NCBI GenBank assembly: GCA_026986935.1
Contig: JALSNP010000061.1
Coordinates: 1 to 9,563, forward strand
Reading direction: 5' to 3'
Length of the DNA stretch: 9,563 nucleotides
Source of the DNA: Pyrodictiaceae archaeon
Lineage (GTDB): Archaea > Thermoproteota > Thermoprotei_A > Sulfolobales > Pyrodictiaceae
The notes below the pieces were generated by a model, which saw only the letters and a program-made list of their open reading frames with translations, was not told the DNA's origin and searched no databases. The position numbers were made by a program, and so were the translations under genes. Positions within the stretch are counted from its first letter, which is position 1; the number at the start of each line of letters is the position of its first letter. Below, in pieces: positions 1 to 6,781 of this stretch.

Positions 1-1328
1 ATTATTGAGCAACCCTGCTTGGCTGATGTGATTAACGCGTTAACAAGCAAGCCTGTTATTGAATCGGGTATGAGTATGAAGACGCCGTTAGTACTATGAA
101 GCAGTTCTTGAAATTCCACATTGAAATCTATGCCGACCTTGCCGATACCTGGTACAAACATGTCAACACCGTTGACTATAAGATGTATTTTAGCACTATC
201 AAGGTCCACCACGGAGAATGGAAGTGTAATACCCTTTGACATGCCCTTGTATACGTCGGCTTCGAAAATAAACCTCGGGTAGACCTTAGGGAAAGCCTGG
301 CGTCTCCAGTGGAATCGCTTGCCGTTAAACATAGGTGTGCAAAAGTTGCTTTTCCCACTGACGCATCTACAGAACGGGCAAAACGCTTTCGGCGCAAGAG
401 GAAACGTTGACATATAGTGGCTTGAAGCACAGTAGCTTACATAATTAAAGTTGCCAACATCGTACCTTATTCCCCTTCTCGCAGCGTGTTGTATAAGAAT
501 ACTAATCATGTCGTCTAGCCAGTTCTTGGACTTCCAGTATTTTCCATTTGACAAGTTCTTCTGGTACCTTATATAACTCTTTCTTAGATTTGATTCCACA
601 GACTTGAACTCTTTATCCTTTAGTAGCTTTGTATCAATACCGTAAACAATATGTACATTTGTCTGCTGGCCAGCCAGCCCAACGCTAAGTTCCGCCCTAA
701 CCTCTGGTAGAGTAGAGCTAGGAACTACATGCTCCAGCAGCGACGGTATAAGTAGTGCTTTAAGCTCGACACGTGGTCTATTTACGCCCTGGCTCTTTAT
801 CTCGCCATAGCCTATTATCCCCGTAAGATCGAAGAAATAGCTAATTGCCTTCATGTTGACGTTAACGCCTGCTCCTGTATCTGTTAATGCCCTGGAGATA
901 CTAGCAGCTAGGTCTTGTAGAAGCTGCTTCTCTTTTAGCATTAGTATATCGTTCTTGTCCCAGTTACCTAAGCTACCATTTACAGGTTTTACAAACCATA
1001 TATAGGAGCCTAAAATTATTGCAGACTGGTTCAAGATTATAGGTGGAAATACTTCAGGTTCGTAGGGAGGCCGGCGTATAAATAGCGTAAATAGGTCCAT
1101 TTCTTCATAGTCTTCTTTTTCCAAGCCATACTGCATTTTCTTTAACAAGGCCTGGTCAAGAACAGCAACTTTTATGGTGTCTAGATAGGGCTCGGCACCT
1201 AGTCCTTTAAAACCCACAAGCTGTCTAAGCACACGGTTCTCAGCTGCACATATTCCGTCCTTCCTCTTAGCAAGGTGAAGGAATGTTTCAGGACTTATTA
1301 TTAGAGGGCGTCTCTGTATGTTGCCCAA
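1..1328 (-). CDS. Helicase-linked protein of unknown function, 3' end outside the window
   Basis: This minus-strand frame is open without a stop from a TTG at 1326-1328 to the left edge, giving 442 codons with no end reached. I checked every triplet in this frame. The start is supported by a perfect Shine-Dalgarno sequence (1333-1341) whose GGAGG core lies 8 bases before the TTG; an in-frame GTG at 1335-1337 sits inside that sequence and is less likely. The gene begins one base after the helicase stop codon, so the two are almost certainly co-transcribed and translationally coupled. I do not recognise the family. Visible are a mixed alpha/beta body, a glycine-containing stretch around residues 151-176 (GAGVNVN, then GIIGYGEIK) and a cysteine cluster CPFCRC at 317-322 with a further Cys at 330, which could hold zinc. 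No signal peptide or membrane segment is obvious. Composition is AT-rich, as in the end of the helicase. The role is unknown; the helicase linkage suggests nucleic-acid work. Confidence 0.85.
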   Translation of the reverse strand, partial: MGNIQRRPLIISPETFLHLAKRKDGICAAENRVLRQLVGFKGLGAEPYLDTIKVAVLDQALLKKMQYGLEKEDYEEMDLFTLFIRRPPYEPEVFPPIILNQSAIILGSYIWFVKPVNGSLGNWDKNDILMLKEKQLLQDLAASISRALTDTGAGVNVNMKAISYFFDLTGIIGYGEIKSQGVNRPRVELKALLIPSLLEHVVPSSTLPEVRAELSVGLAGQQTNVHIVYGIDTKLLKDKEFKSVESNLRKSYIRYQKNLSNGKYWKSKNWLDDMISILIQHAARRGIRYDVGNFNYVSYCASSHYMSTFPLAPKAFCPFCRCVSGKSNFCTPMFNGKRFHWRRQAFPKVYPRFIFEADVYKGMSKGITLPFSVVDLDSAKIHLIVNGVDMFVPGIGKVGIDFNVEFQELLHSTNGVFILIPDSITGLLVNALITSAKQGCSI

Positions 1329-1329
1329 C

Positions 1330-4308
1330 CTAATCACCTCCCGCTTTGCCTATATTTCCATTATTGCAGATATTATTTAATTTGTCTAAAATAGGCTTAA
1401 TTGACAGCTTTATTGACACTTGCTTTTCTTCGTTTATCAATCTTCTCAGATCGGTTAGCCTTTCATCAACCTCAGTTTCAAGCTCGTATACGATTTCTTT
1501 GTTGCCTATTGATTCCTCGGCTTTTAGCAAGTAGTTTCTCGCTTCTCGAATAGTGTCCTTTGCTATTTCATCAAGTTTATTGAAAAATAGTTTTATTTTA
1601 GTAATATATCTACATAGCTTATATAACTGCTCCTCTGTCGGCATCTTAAACGCCAGTATGGTATCCTCAAGTTCTCTTACGGTTTTATATAGCCCTTCAA
1701 GAGCGTTGCCCAATGGTTTTACGAGAATGTTCTCGAGTTCGGTTTTTATCTTAATAAGTATCTTCTTGTCTTTATCGTTTAATTCATCGCTTTCTATTAG
1801 TTGCTCAAGCTCATCTATAATATTGTCATTGAGTATACTCAATACTTTTCCTATCACAATTTCCAAGGGCGAGTTTCTTAGTATGTCAGCAAGATCGAGA
1901 ATACTTTGGATTATTTCACGGTGCGTCTGCAACTCTACAAGTAGCTGATCCTTTATCTCGCTGTCTATGTCTAGCTCTTTTAGCTCCTGATCAGTAACCC
2001 TTTGTATAGCCCTCGTTAGTTCGTTTAACGTATTTGATTTGCTACATCTTTTTGTGCCGCAGAACGTAAGTAGTTCTTTTGCTACTGCGTAGCGTAGCAA
2101 GCTTAGTGCTTGTATGCTCGTCAACTTATCTGAGATTTTCTTTAGCGGGAGTAGGTTAGCTTGGCGTAACGCTATCTGTGTTACACGGTTTAGGTCTGCG
2201 TAGAAGCGGTAGTCGAGTGGGTTGTTGCGGATGAGTATTATGGCTAGCACGGTGTTAAGTGTCTGGTTTAGGCTTCTACCTCCTCGTCCTATGCGCTGCA
2301 CTAGACTATCTGGTCTGTCGAGCCCAGCGTTTAGTATTATCGAGACGTTGGGATAGTCCATTCCCAGTTCTAGGCTGCTGGTTGCGAAGAGCATTCCTAG
2401 TTCCTGGCGGTGGAAGGTCTCGTAAATCTTCGCCCTCTCCTCCTGAGGTACATGGCTGAACACTATGTCGTAGCGATTTGCCAGTAGCTCCTGTGGCCCC
2501 TGATTTGCAGCCTTGTCACAGAGGTTCTCCTCCAGGCAGCATATGTGTTTGAACGTGTCAAGTGCCTTGAGCGGGCTCTCGCAGGTCTTCTTCCGGCGGC
2601 AGAGGTTGTCAAGCGGTGAGCCAAGGCTCAGGGTTTCCTGGAATATTGAGCGTGCTGTGCGGTTCAACTCGCGGACATTGTTTATGAAAACTATTGACTG
2701 CTGGGGTGCCAGGCCCTTCTCTTTGGCCGCCAGCCAGGTGTACAGTGTTACTGCTGCCCACTCGCTAATGTAGGTGTTCCAACCAGTGGTCGGCAGTAGC
2801 TGTACGAAGAGCGTTAGGAATAGGCGCTCGCCTCGTAGGCTTAGGCCGTGCTTCTTTCTAAGCCCGTCAAAGGTCAGGTCCGTGACTTTGCCGTTGCGGT
2901 TTGTAAGCTTCTCTGTAAAGCGTAGAGGGTCGCGGAGTGTGGCTGTCGAGACAACTACGTATAGCTCGTCTAAGCCGTTGCTCTTTCTTAGCAAGGTTAG
3001 CTCTCTGATCATGTGTGAGAGGTCTCCTAGTTGCACACTATCGTATTCGTGCGCCTCATCGAGAACTATAACTGCTGTTTTTTGGAGGTCGCAGATATTT
3101 AGGTCGTCTTTCGCTATTGAGAGCATGCGGAAGCCTAGGGTCCATACGTTCGTTATCACTATGTCAGCGTCCTTTATTTCCTTCTTAGTTATCTTGAAGA
3201 CTTCTTCTGCCTGCGGGTCGTTTACGCAGTTACCTTTATTGTCGCAGCACTTCAGCTTTATTCCTCCATTATATCGTTCTGCGTATAGCTTACCGTTGCT
3301 ACATGCTAGCCCGCGTAACAAGACCCTGCCTTTTGTGTTAAGAGCTAGTTTCTCCTCTATTTCGTGTGCATCGCCATCCCGGATACCAAAGGTTAGCGGC
3401 TTAAGCTTACGTTTTTTCAGCGCCGATGCCAGTATCTTCATTAGTTCAAGAAACCTATTAGCTTGATCTATCTCAAGCATTTTTCTAGGGTAAATGAAGA
3501 GAGCCTTCCCTTCTCTCCCTTGTGCCTTATTGCGAAGGAGTATGGCGAGCGTTATTGCTGTAAATATTTCTGTTTTGCCACTTCCTGTCGGCGCCACTAC
3601 TACTGCTGCTGAGTCGCCTTGTTGTGCACGGCTAAGAGCCTCTACTATGGCTGCGGCTTGATAGTGGTCGTAGCCGTATGGTGGTCTTCCGCCTGCTCGT
3701 GTTTTGAGGTACTCCTCGAGAGCTTCTATGAGTGCTTCCGCGTAATGCTTATCGCCGATGAAGCTTGTCAACGTCTTGTTAAGATCCAAGGCCAGCTTTT
3801 GGGCAGCTTTGTCCTGACAGGTCGTGCGACCGCTTGGAAGTATGCAACGATCCTCGGGTGAGGCGAATGCTTGCTCGACTACTGCCAGCTTGGAGGAGGC
3901 TACCATAGGTGCTGCGCCCGGGTAGTAGCGTATATCTGTGGATCGCAGCGCCATGTCCATGTGGAAGCTTCGGTAACAGTGCCCAGCGGGCGTGCAGCAG
4001 CCCGGGTTAGTGCAGAGAGTGTCGTCGTAGGCTATGTTGAGTAAGAAACCCTTGTCGATGAGGTCTCTCACTATGGTCTTGGCTCTGGCTTGTGAGACGC
4101 CAAGCCTCGCCGAGACTATTGATATTAACTGGGACTCGTCGTGGCATATTTGCGCTATGCGGTGCGATACCTCGACTACAGTGCTCTGTGCTCCCCGATT
4201 CCCCCTAATGGCATTGAATTCCTCCTTGATGATCGCATGGTATGCCTTGGCAAGTTCAAGTGGTGAGGGCTGTGACAGACTACTACTAGCCAAACTCCGA
4301 GCCCTCAC
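1330..4308 (-). CDS. Large SF2 DEAH-box helicase with winged helix and repeated CC-x5-C cysteine modules
   Basis: This is probably an ATP-driven nucleic-acid helicase or translocase. Residues are counted from the outermost start, TTG 4323; the preferred start GTG 4308 is residue 6. Residues 52-97 look like a winged helix. A Q-motif-like YQ is at 221-222, Walker A APTGSGKT at 244-251, DEAH at 422-425, STAT at 459-462, motif V SSLELGMD at 649-656 and motif VI QRIGRGGR at 676-683. Motifs V and VI resemble Lhr/Hrq1/MrfA-like SF2 proteins rather than Cas3. Cysteine modules occur at C104/C109-C110/C116, C341/C359-C360/C366 and C575/C581/C595-C596/C602, each ending in CC-x5-C. Residues from about 735 to the end are charged and helical, probably coiled coil, and encoded by much more AT-rich DNA. 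GTG 4308 is chosen because the TATA box at 4331-4338 puts the transcription start there, which implies a leaderless mRNA. The gene is followed at once by the coupled unknown gene. Exact family and substrate are unknown. Confidence 0.9.
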   Translation of the reverse strand: MRARSLASSSLSQPSPLELAKAYHAIIKEEFNAIRGNRGAQSTVVEVSHRIAQICHDESQLISIVSARLGVSQARAKTIVRDLIDKGFLLNIAYDDTLCTNPGCCTPAGHCYRSFHMDMALRSTDIRYYPGAAPMVASSKLAVVEQAFASPEDRCILPSGRTTCQDKAAQKLALDLNKTLTSFIGDKHYAEALIEALEEYLKTRAGGRPPYGYDHYQAAAIVEALSRAQQGDSAAVVVAPTGSGKTEIFTAITLAILLRNKAQGREGKALFIYPRKMLEIDQANRFLELMKILASALKKRKLKPLTFGIRDGDAHEIEEKLALNTKGRVLLRGLACSNGKLYAERYNGGIKLKCCDNKGNCVNDPQAEEVFKITKKEIKDADIVITNVWTLGFRMLSIAKDDLNICDLQKTAVIVLDEAHEYDSVQLGDLSHMIRELTLLRKSNGLDELYVVVSTATLRDPLRFTEKLTNRNGKVTDLTFDGLRKKHGLSLRGERLFLTLFVQLLPTTGWNTYISEWAAVTLYTWLAAKEKGLAPQQSIVFINNVRELNRTARSIFQETLSLGSPLDNLCRRKKTCESPLKALDTFKHICCLEENLCDKAANQGPQELLANRYDIVFSHVPQEERAKIYETFHRQELGMLFATSSLELGMDYPNVSIILNAGLDRPDSLVQRIGRGGRSLNQTLNTVLAIILIRNNPLDYRFYADLNRVTQIALRQANLLPLKKISDKLTSIQALSLLRYAVAKELLTFCGTKRCSKSNTLNELTRAIQRVTDQELKELDIDSEIKDQLLVELQTHREIIQSILDLADILRNSPLEIVIGKVLSILNDNIIDELEQLIESDELNDKDKKILIKIKTELENILVKPLGNALEGLYKTVRELEDTILAFKMPTEEQLYKLCRYITKIKLFFNKLDEIAKDTIREARNYLLKAEESIGNKEIVYELETEVDERLTDLRRLINEEKQVSIKLSIKPILDKLNNICNNGNIGKAGGD
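1333..1341 (-). promoter_or_regulatory. Perfect Shine-Dalgarno site for the helicase-linked gene
   Basis: Read on the minus strand this is GGAGGTGAT, a full nine-base complement to the usual archaeal 16S rRNA 3' end. It lies inside the last codons of the helicase gene. It decides the start of the downstream gene: the TTG at 1328 has ideal spacing, while the in-frame GTG at 1337 overlaps the site. Confidence 0.8.
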
Positions 4309-4330
4309 ATCGAACAAAGGCAAATAGGCT

Positions 4331-4338
4331 TTTTTATA
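4331..4338 (-). promoter_or_regulatory. TATA box of the helicase operon
   Basis: On the minus strand the site reads TATAAAAA, preceded by AAAC as a possible BRE. Its centre is about 26 bases before the GTG at 4308, the classic archaeal spacing for a leaderless transcript beginning at that codon. The TTG at 4323 would lie upstream of the predicted transcription start. Confidence 0.7.
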
Positions 4339-4494
4339 GTTTAATTATATTAACAATCAACCTTATGGGAGGACGTGGTTACGCCTTACGGTGCTTATAG
4401 ACATTAAACTCTGGATCCTTGAACGTGGCAGGGTAACATCGCCGGGCCCTACTGGAGCGATAACGTGGCTTAGTGTGGTCAAATACCCTGCCCG

Positions 4495-4602
4495 TCAACT
4501 AGCCCGGGCCTCTTCCATGGCTCTGTGCAGTTCTTCTAGGAGTGGGGCGCCGGGGCGTATTCTATTACCATAGACCATCTTGTGACCACATTCTTGTGAC
4601 TT
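4495..4602 (-). pseudogene. Possible 3' remnant of a small protein gene
   Basis: Between a TAG and a TGA one minus-strand frame encodes about 35 residues with good archaeal codon use. It includes ECGHKMVYGN followed by a helix-like stretch PLLEELHRAMEEARAS before the stop. The only internal ATG (4578) would leave 27 residues. The frame is broken on its 5' side exactly where a 14-base-period duplication lies (4578-4600), so a frameshifted remnant is plausible. The family is not recognised. It could be chance: the opposite strand also has an open frame here (4391-4573), which looks less protein-like. Confidence 0.25.
4578..4600. repeat. Short tandem duplication, period 14
   Basis: The nonamer TCTTGTGAC occurs at 4578-4586 and again at 4592-4600, 14 bases apart. 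Fourteen is not a multiple of three, so if this arose as a duplication inside a gene it would shift the frame. It lies inside the minus-strand coding-like scrap. Confidence 0.5.
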
Positions 4603-4611
4603 CTATGCTCC

Positions 4612-4734
4612 ATGTGTAGCCTATTACTATGTTTGTCTTCGGTCACGAGGCTATCTTCTTGTATAGGAGTGCCGCTAGATGTAAATCTGGTGAGCTGGGA
4701 CAAGAAGAGGGCTAAGCGGTACGGGCTGCTCTAG
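4612..4734 (+). pseudogene. Possible PIN-domain (VapC-like) C-terminal remnant
   Basis: A plus-strand frame from ATG 4612 to TAG 4732-4734 encodes 40 residues. Its second half contains GVPL, then LVSWDKKRAKRYG, which resembles the end of VapC-type PIN ribonucleases (a conserved Asp after a buried strand, then a basic helix). The expected earlier acidic residues and the rest of the ~130-residue domain are absent upstream. If real it is a dead toxin fragment; its length and the weak match leave chance as a serious alternative. Confidence 0.2.
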
Positions 4735-4843
4735 TGCATAGTAGTTATTTGCGGCGCTTCCCCGGGCTCTCTCGGATTACTAGTGGCTGTTCGCCTTGTC
4801 GGCGCCGCTGGTGTAGCGCTGGCCCGGGACTAGTTGCCCCGTG

Positions 4844-5467
4844 CTAGGTGTTCTGGATTGGTTCTATCTTGTAGTACCAGGGGTAGGGCTCCTCGTACAC
4901 TATCTCCCTAGTGTTCTCACTGGTTTTGCATATCTTTATCACTTGTAGGGGTGCTACGAGCCGAGCCTCCTTGCCCAGGAGCTTTACGCCAGCATATAGC
5001 TTAGCGTGCGCTACTAGGGGCTCTACGCACTGGGCCACAGCCTCTATGGTGCCTGCTAGGATCCATGCCTCGGTCCTGGTTAGGCATAGCCTGAGCACCC
5101 AGTGGTCCCGGAAGCACTTCCTAATCATCCGCGCCGGCACTGTTCTCCGCCAACCCGCCGGTGTACGGTCCATGACTAGGTGTACTAGCCAGAAACGGCT
5201 CCCCCACCCAGCGAGCACGTGCTCCGCGGGGACAAGAACCATCATCTTGCCAAGCATTCTCCGGAGAACATTCCTAGGAGGCATGCCCGGGTAGATGCCG
5301 AACGATCTACACACTTTTCTCACGCGCTTAAACCCGCCCAACCGGCCATGTATGTAGAGGAGGCTCGGCTTCTCCACAAGCTTAGCAGGCTTACCAAGAA
5401 CGTCGCACCCCCGGTGCCGCGGAGCACCCGGCTCCACGGGCTCCTGCCCAGAGCGCCGCCTAGCCAT
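4844..5467 (-). CDS. Unrecognised 207-residue basic protein
   Basis: I do not recognise this protein. The minus-strand frame runs from ATG 5465-5467 to TAG 4844-4846. It is strongly supported as coding by host-like codon choice towards the end (ATA, AAG, AGG, TAC, GAG). The first ~40 residues are rich in Arg, Pro and Gly and may be disordered or an over-long start; the more ordered body begins near residue 30 (LVEKPSLLYIHG). Residues 55-130 are rich in Arg, Trp and Met. A predicted amphipathic helical stretch covers about 130-175, and the tail EEPYPWYYKIEP is aromatic. There is no signal peptide, clear membrane segment or catalytic motif. It lies 209 bases downstream of the DHH phosphoesterase on the same strand, with a GC hairpin between, so it is probably a separate transcript. 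A plus-strand frame crosses the region but has poor protein character. Confidence 0.7.
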   Translation of the reverse strand: MARRRSGQEPVEPGAPRHRGCDVLGKPAKLVEKPSLLYIHGRLGGFKRVRKVCRSFGIYPGMPPRNVLRRMLGKMMVLVPAEHVLAGWGSRFWLVHLVMDRTPAGWRRTVPARMIRKCFRDHWVLRLCLTRTEAWILAGTIEAVAQCVEPLVAHAKLYAGVKLLGKEARLVAPLQVIKICKTSENTREIVYEEPYPWYYKIEPIQNT

Positions 5468-5559
5468 AGAGCCCCAGGCACCCCCGCGCGGAGCAAGAAC
5501 CCCGGATACCCTATCTATAGGAGAGAACTGGGTCTAACATCTATGTTTCTCAAAGCAGC

Positions 5560-5592
5560 GAGCCCCCGGGGAAGCCTCTCCCCGGGGGCCTC
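5560..5592. repeat. Very GC-rich hairpin between two minus-strand genes
   Basis: A perfect 10-base inverted repeat, GCCCCCGGGG at 5562-5571 and its complement at 5580-5589, encloses an 8-base loop. Allowing one bulge the stem extends to 5560 and 5592. A second small stem, GGGAG/CTCCC, sits at 5627-5641, 36 bases after the DHH gene stop. No T run follows on the minus strand, so it is not a typical archaeal poly-T terminator. It could still slow polymerase, protect the 3' end of the upstream mRNA, or be an RNA element. Confidence 0.6.
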
Positions 5593-5676
5593 AGCAAAGC
5601 GTGTCACCGCGTCTCACTCGGTGCTAGGGAGCTTTCCTCCCATGGCTATTACTCTTCCTAAAGGATTCAAGCACCT

Positions 5677-6720
5677 CTATAAGATTTCATTATTGATAGC
5701 GTCTAGGAGTAGGCTAAGGTACTTCCCGTATTCGTTACCCTCGTAGCTTATTACAAGCACATGGGTTTTCCCAGCGACTGGCACCTCTCTGGCTCTCAGC
5801 CTATTCCTTACCCCGTCTAGTCGGTGAGTAATGCTTCGCACGTATATGAAGCCTCTCCGCTGGCTCGGGATGCTGTGAACAAGTACTATGATTTTGCCTG
5901 GCTCGTTGCTGGCCAGTCTCCTACCAATAGCGCTTGTTATGTACGCGTCCATGGATAGGGTGTAGACGCTTATGTGCTTGTCTCTCCGAATCTCTTCTAG
6001 CTTCTCCCAGGCGGTTCTCAGCAACTCGTCGGAGAGCTTCTTAGCGCTAGCCAGTTGCTCGTCACCGAGAAGGCCGAGGGGGTTACGGGCCGCTACTCTG
6101 ACAGCTCGCCTCAGACACTCTGTATCTAGTACGCGGTAGCAGGAGTCGATAAGCTCGGCTACTCGTCTCAGCTCCCCGAGACCAACACCGGTGCCTTCTA
6201 AGAGCCTTCTCGCCGCAGCCAGCCCCGCGTGATCCGAGCCAGCATCGATATAGGGTGCGAGATCCCCAGCCACACCGAGCGCGGCTAATACGCGGTCGTG
6301 CTCATCCCCTGGGTCCCCGATAAGCCTGTAGACGAGAAAGCTGTTCGCGGGATAATCCTCCTCAGAGCCCTGGCCATAGGCCACGGGGTTGCAGTAACCC
6401 GTCATCCCCTGAGGCGGCTCAACACTATGATGATCTATCACCACTAGCCCCGGGCTATACACGGAGGATAGCTCATCGTACAGCCGCCCAGGTAGACCAT
6501 AGTCTAGGACGAGGAGCAACGAGCCGTCACGGGGCAACGGGATGGCATCGACGCTGTACAGCCCTATCCTCGGCACATCTAGGCCCACAACCCTGCCCCC
6601 AAGCCTACGCAGAACCAAGGCAGCGGAAGCGACACCATCAGCATCCCAGTGAAAGACCACAGAGATCCTGGGTGCTCTTCGCAGCCTCTCCACAACAGTT
6701 TCGCAGACACTACTACGCAT
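5677..6720 (-). CDS. DHH-family phosphoesterase
   Basis: This is a metal-dependent phosphoesterase of the DHH superfamily (RecJ / NrnA / pyrophosphatase group), expected to need Mn or Mg. Residues are counted from the TTG at 6726. Motif I is HWDADG at 26-31, motif II has Asp75 in a LVLDYG strand, motif III is DHH at 98-100, and motif IV has GD at 154-155. The N-terminal catalytic half is thus complete. The C-terminal half (about 250-345) is where DHHA1 normally binds substrate, but I cannot see the canonical GGGH signature. ATG 6720 (residue 3) is preferred because GAGTGG lies 6 bases upstream as a Shine-Dalgarno sequence; TTG 6726 is the alternative. The gene starts 61 bases after the sat stop and is probably co-transcribed. 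With sat and cysC nearby, hydrolysis of 3'-phosphoadenosine 5'-phosphate is an attractive role. Nanonuclease or RecJ-like activity is equally possible. Confidence 0.9.
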   Translation of the reverse strand: MRSSVCETVVERLRRAPRISVVFHWDADGVASAALVLRRLGGRVVGLDVPRIGLYSVDAIPLPRDGSLLLVLDYGLPGRLYDELSSVYSPGLVVIDHHSVEPPQGMTGYCNPVAYGQGSEEDYPANSFLVYRLIGDPGDEHDRVLAALGVAGDLAPYIDAGSDHAGLAAARRLLEGTGVGLGELRRVAELIDSCYRVLDTECLRRAVRVAARNPLGLLGDEQLASAKKLSDELLRTAWEKLEEIRRDKHISVYTLSMDAYITSAIGRRLASNEPGKIIVLVHSIPSQRRGFIYVRSITHRLDGVRNRLRAREVPVAGKTHVLVISYEGNEYGKYLSLLLDAINNEIL

Positions 6721-6781
6721 ATCCAACCACTCATCGGAGACTATTACTTGGCAATATCATGGAGATGAGACGTGTCAGGCA

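Larger units (their letters stand above)
4339..4843. other. Intergenic region without a convincing intact gene
   Basis: About 500 bases separate the helicase promoter from the end of the next gene. No reading frame here looks like a complete protein. Visible instead are two short coding-like scraps on opposite strands (4495-4602 and 4612-4734), a 14-base-period tandem repeat (4578-4600), and a 9-base inverted repeat at 4427-4435 and 4484-4492 enclosing a smaller ATCGC/GCGAT stem. A GCGGCGC/GCGCCGC pair lies around 4751 and 4801. The impression is a decayed gene neighbourhood at the boundary between the AT-rich module and the GC-richer backbone. No tRNA or clear small RNA was seen. Confidence 0.5.

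Noticed and set aside
176..430. 84-residue minus-strand frame
   Set aside because: It lies in another frame inside the long open gene 1-1328, which has better protein character and a Shine-Dalgarno start.
2774..3466. 230-residue plus-strand frame, with other plus-strand frames opposite the helicase
   Set aside because: Ser/Arg-rich low-complexity translation antisense to the helicase catalytic motifs; a shadow.
1330..4308. Calling the helicase Cas3 or DISARM DrmA outright
   Set aside because: No HD nuclease or Cas neighbours are seen, and no DrmB, DrmC or methylase is recognisable; similarity is limited to general SF2 motifs.
4391..4573. 60-residue plus-strand frame
   Set aside because: No recognisable motif, no promoter or ribosome site, and a less plausible residue pattern than the opposite-strand scrap.
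5219..5746. 175-residue plus-strand frame
   Set aside because: Overlaps the ends of two minus-strand genes with good codon use; Pro/Arg/His-rich composition typical of an antisense shadow.
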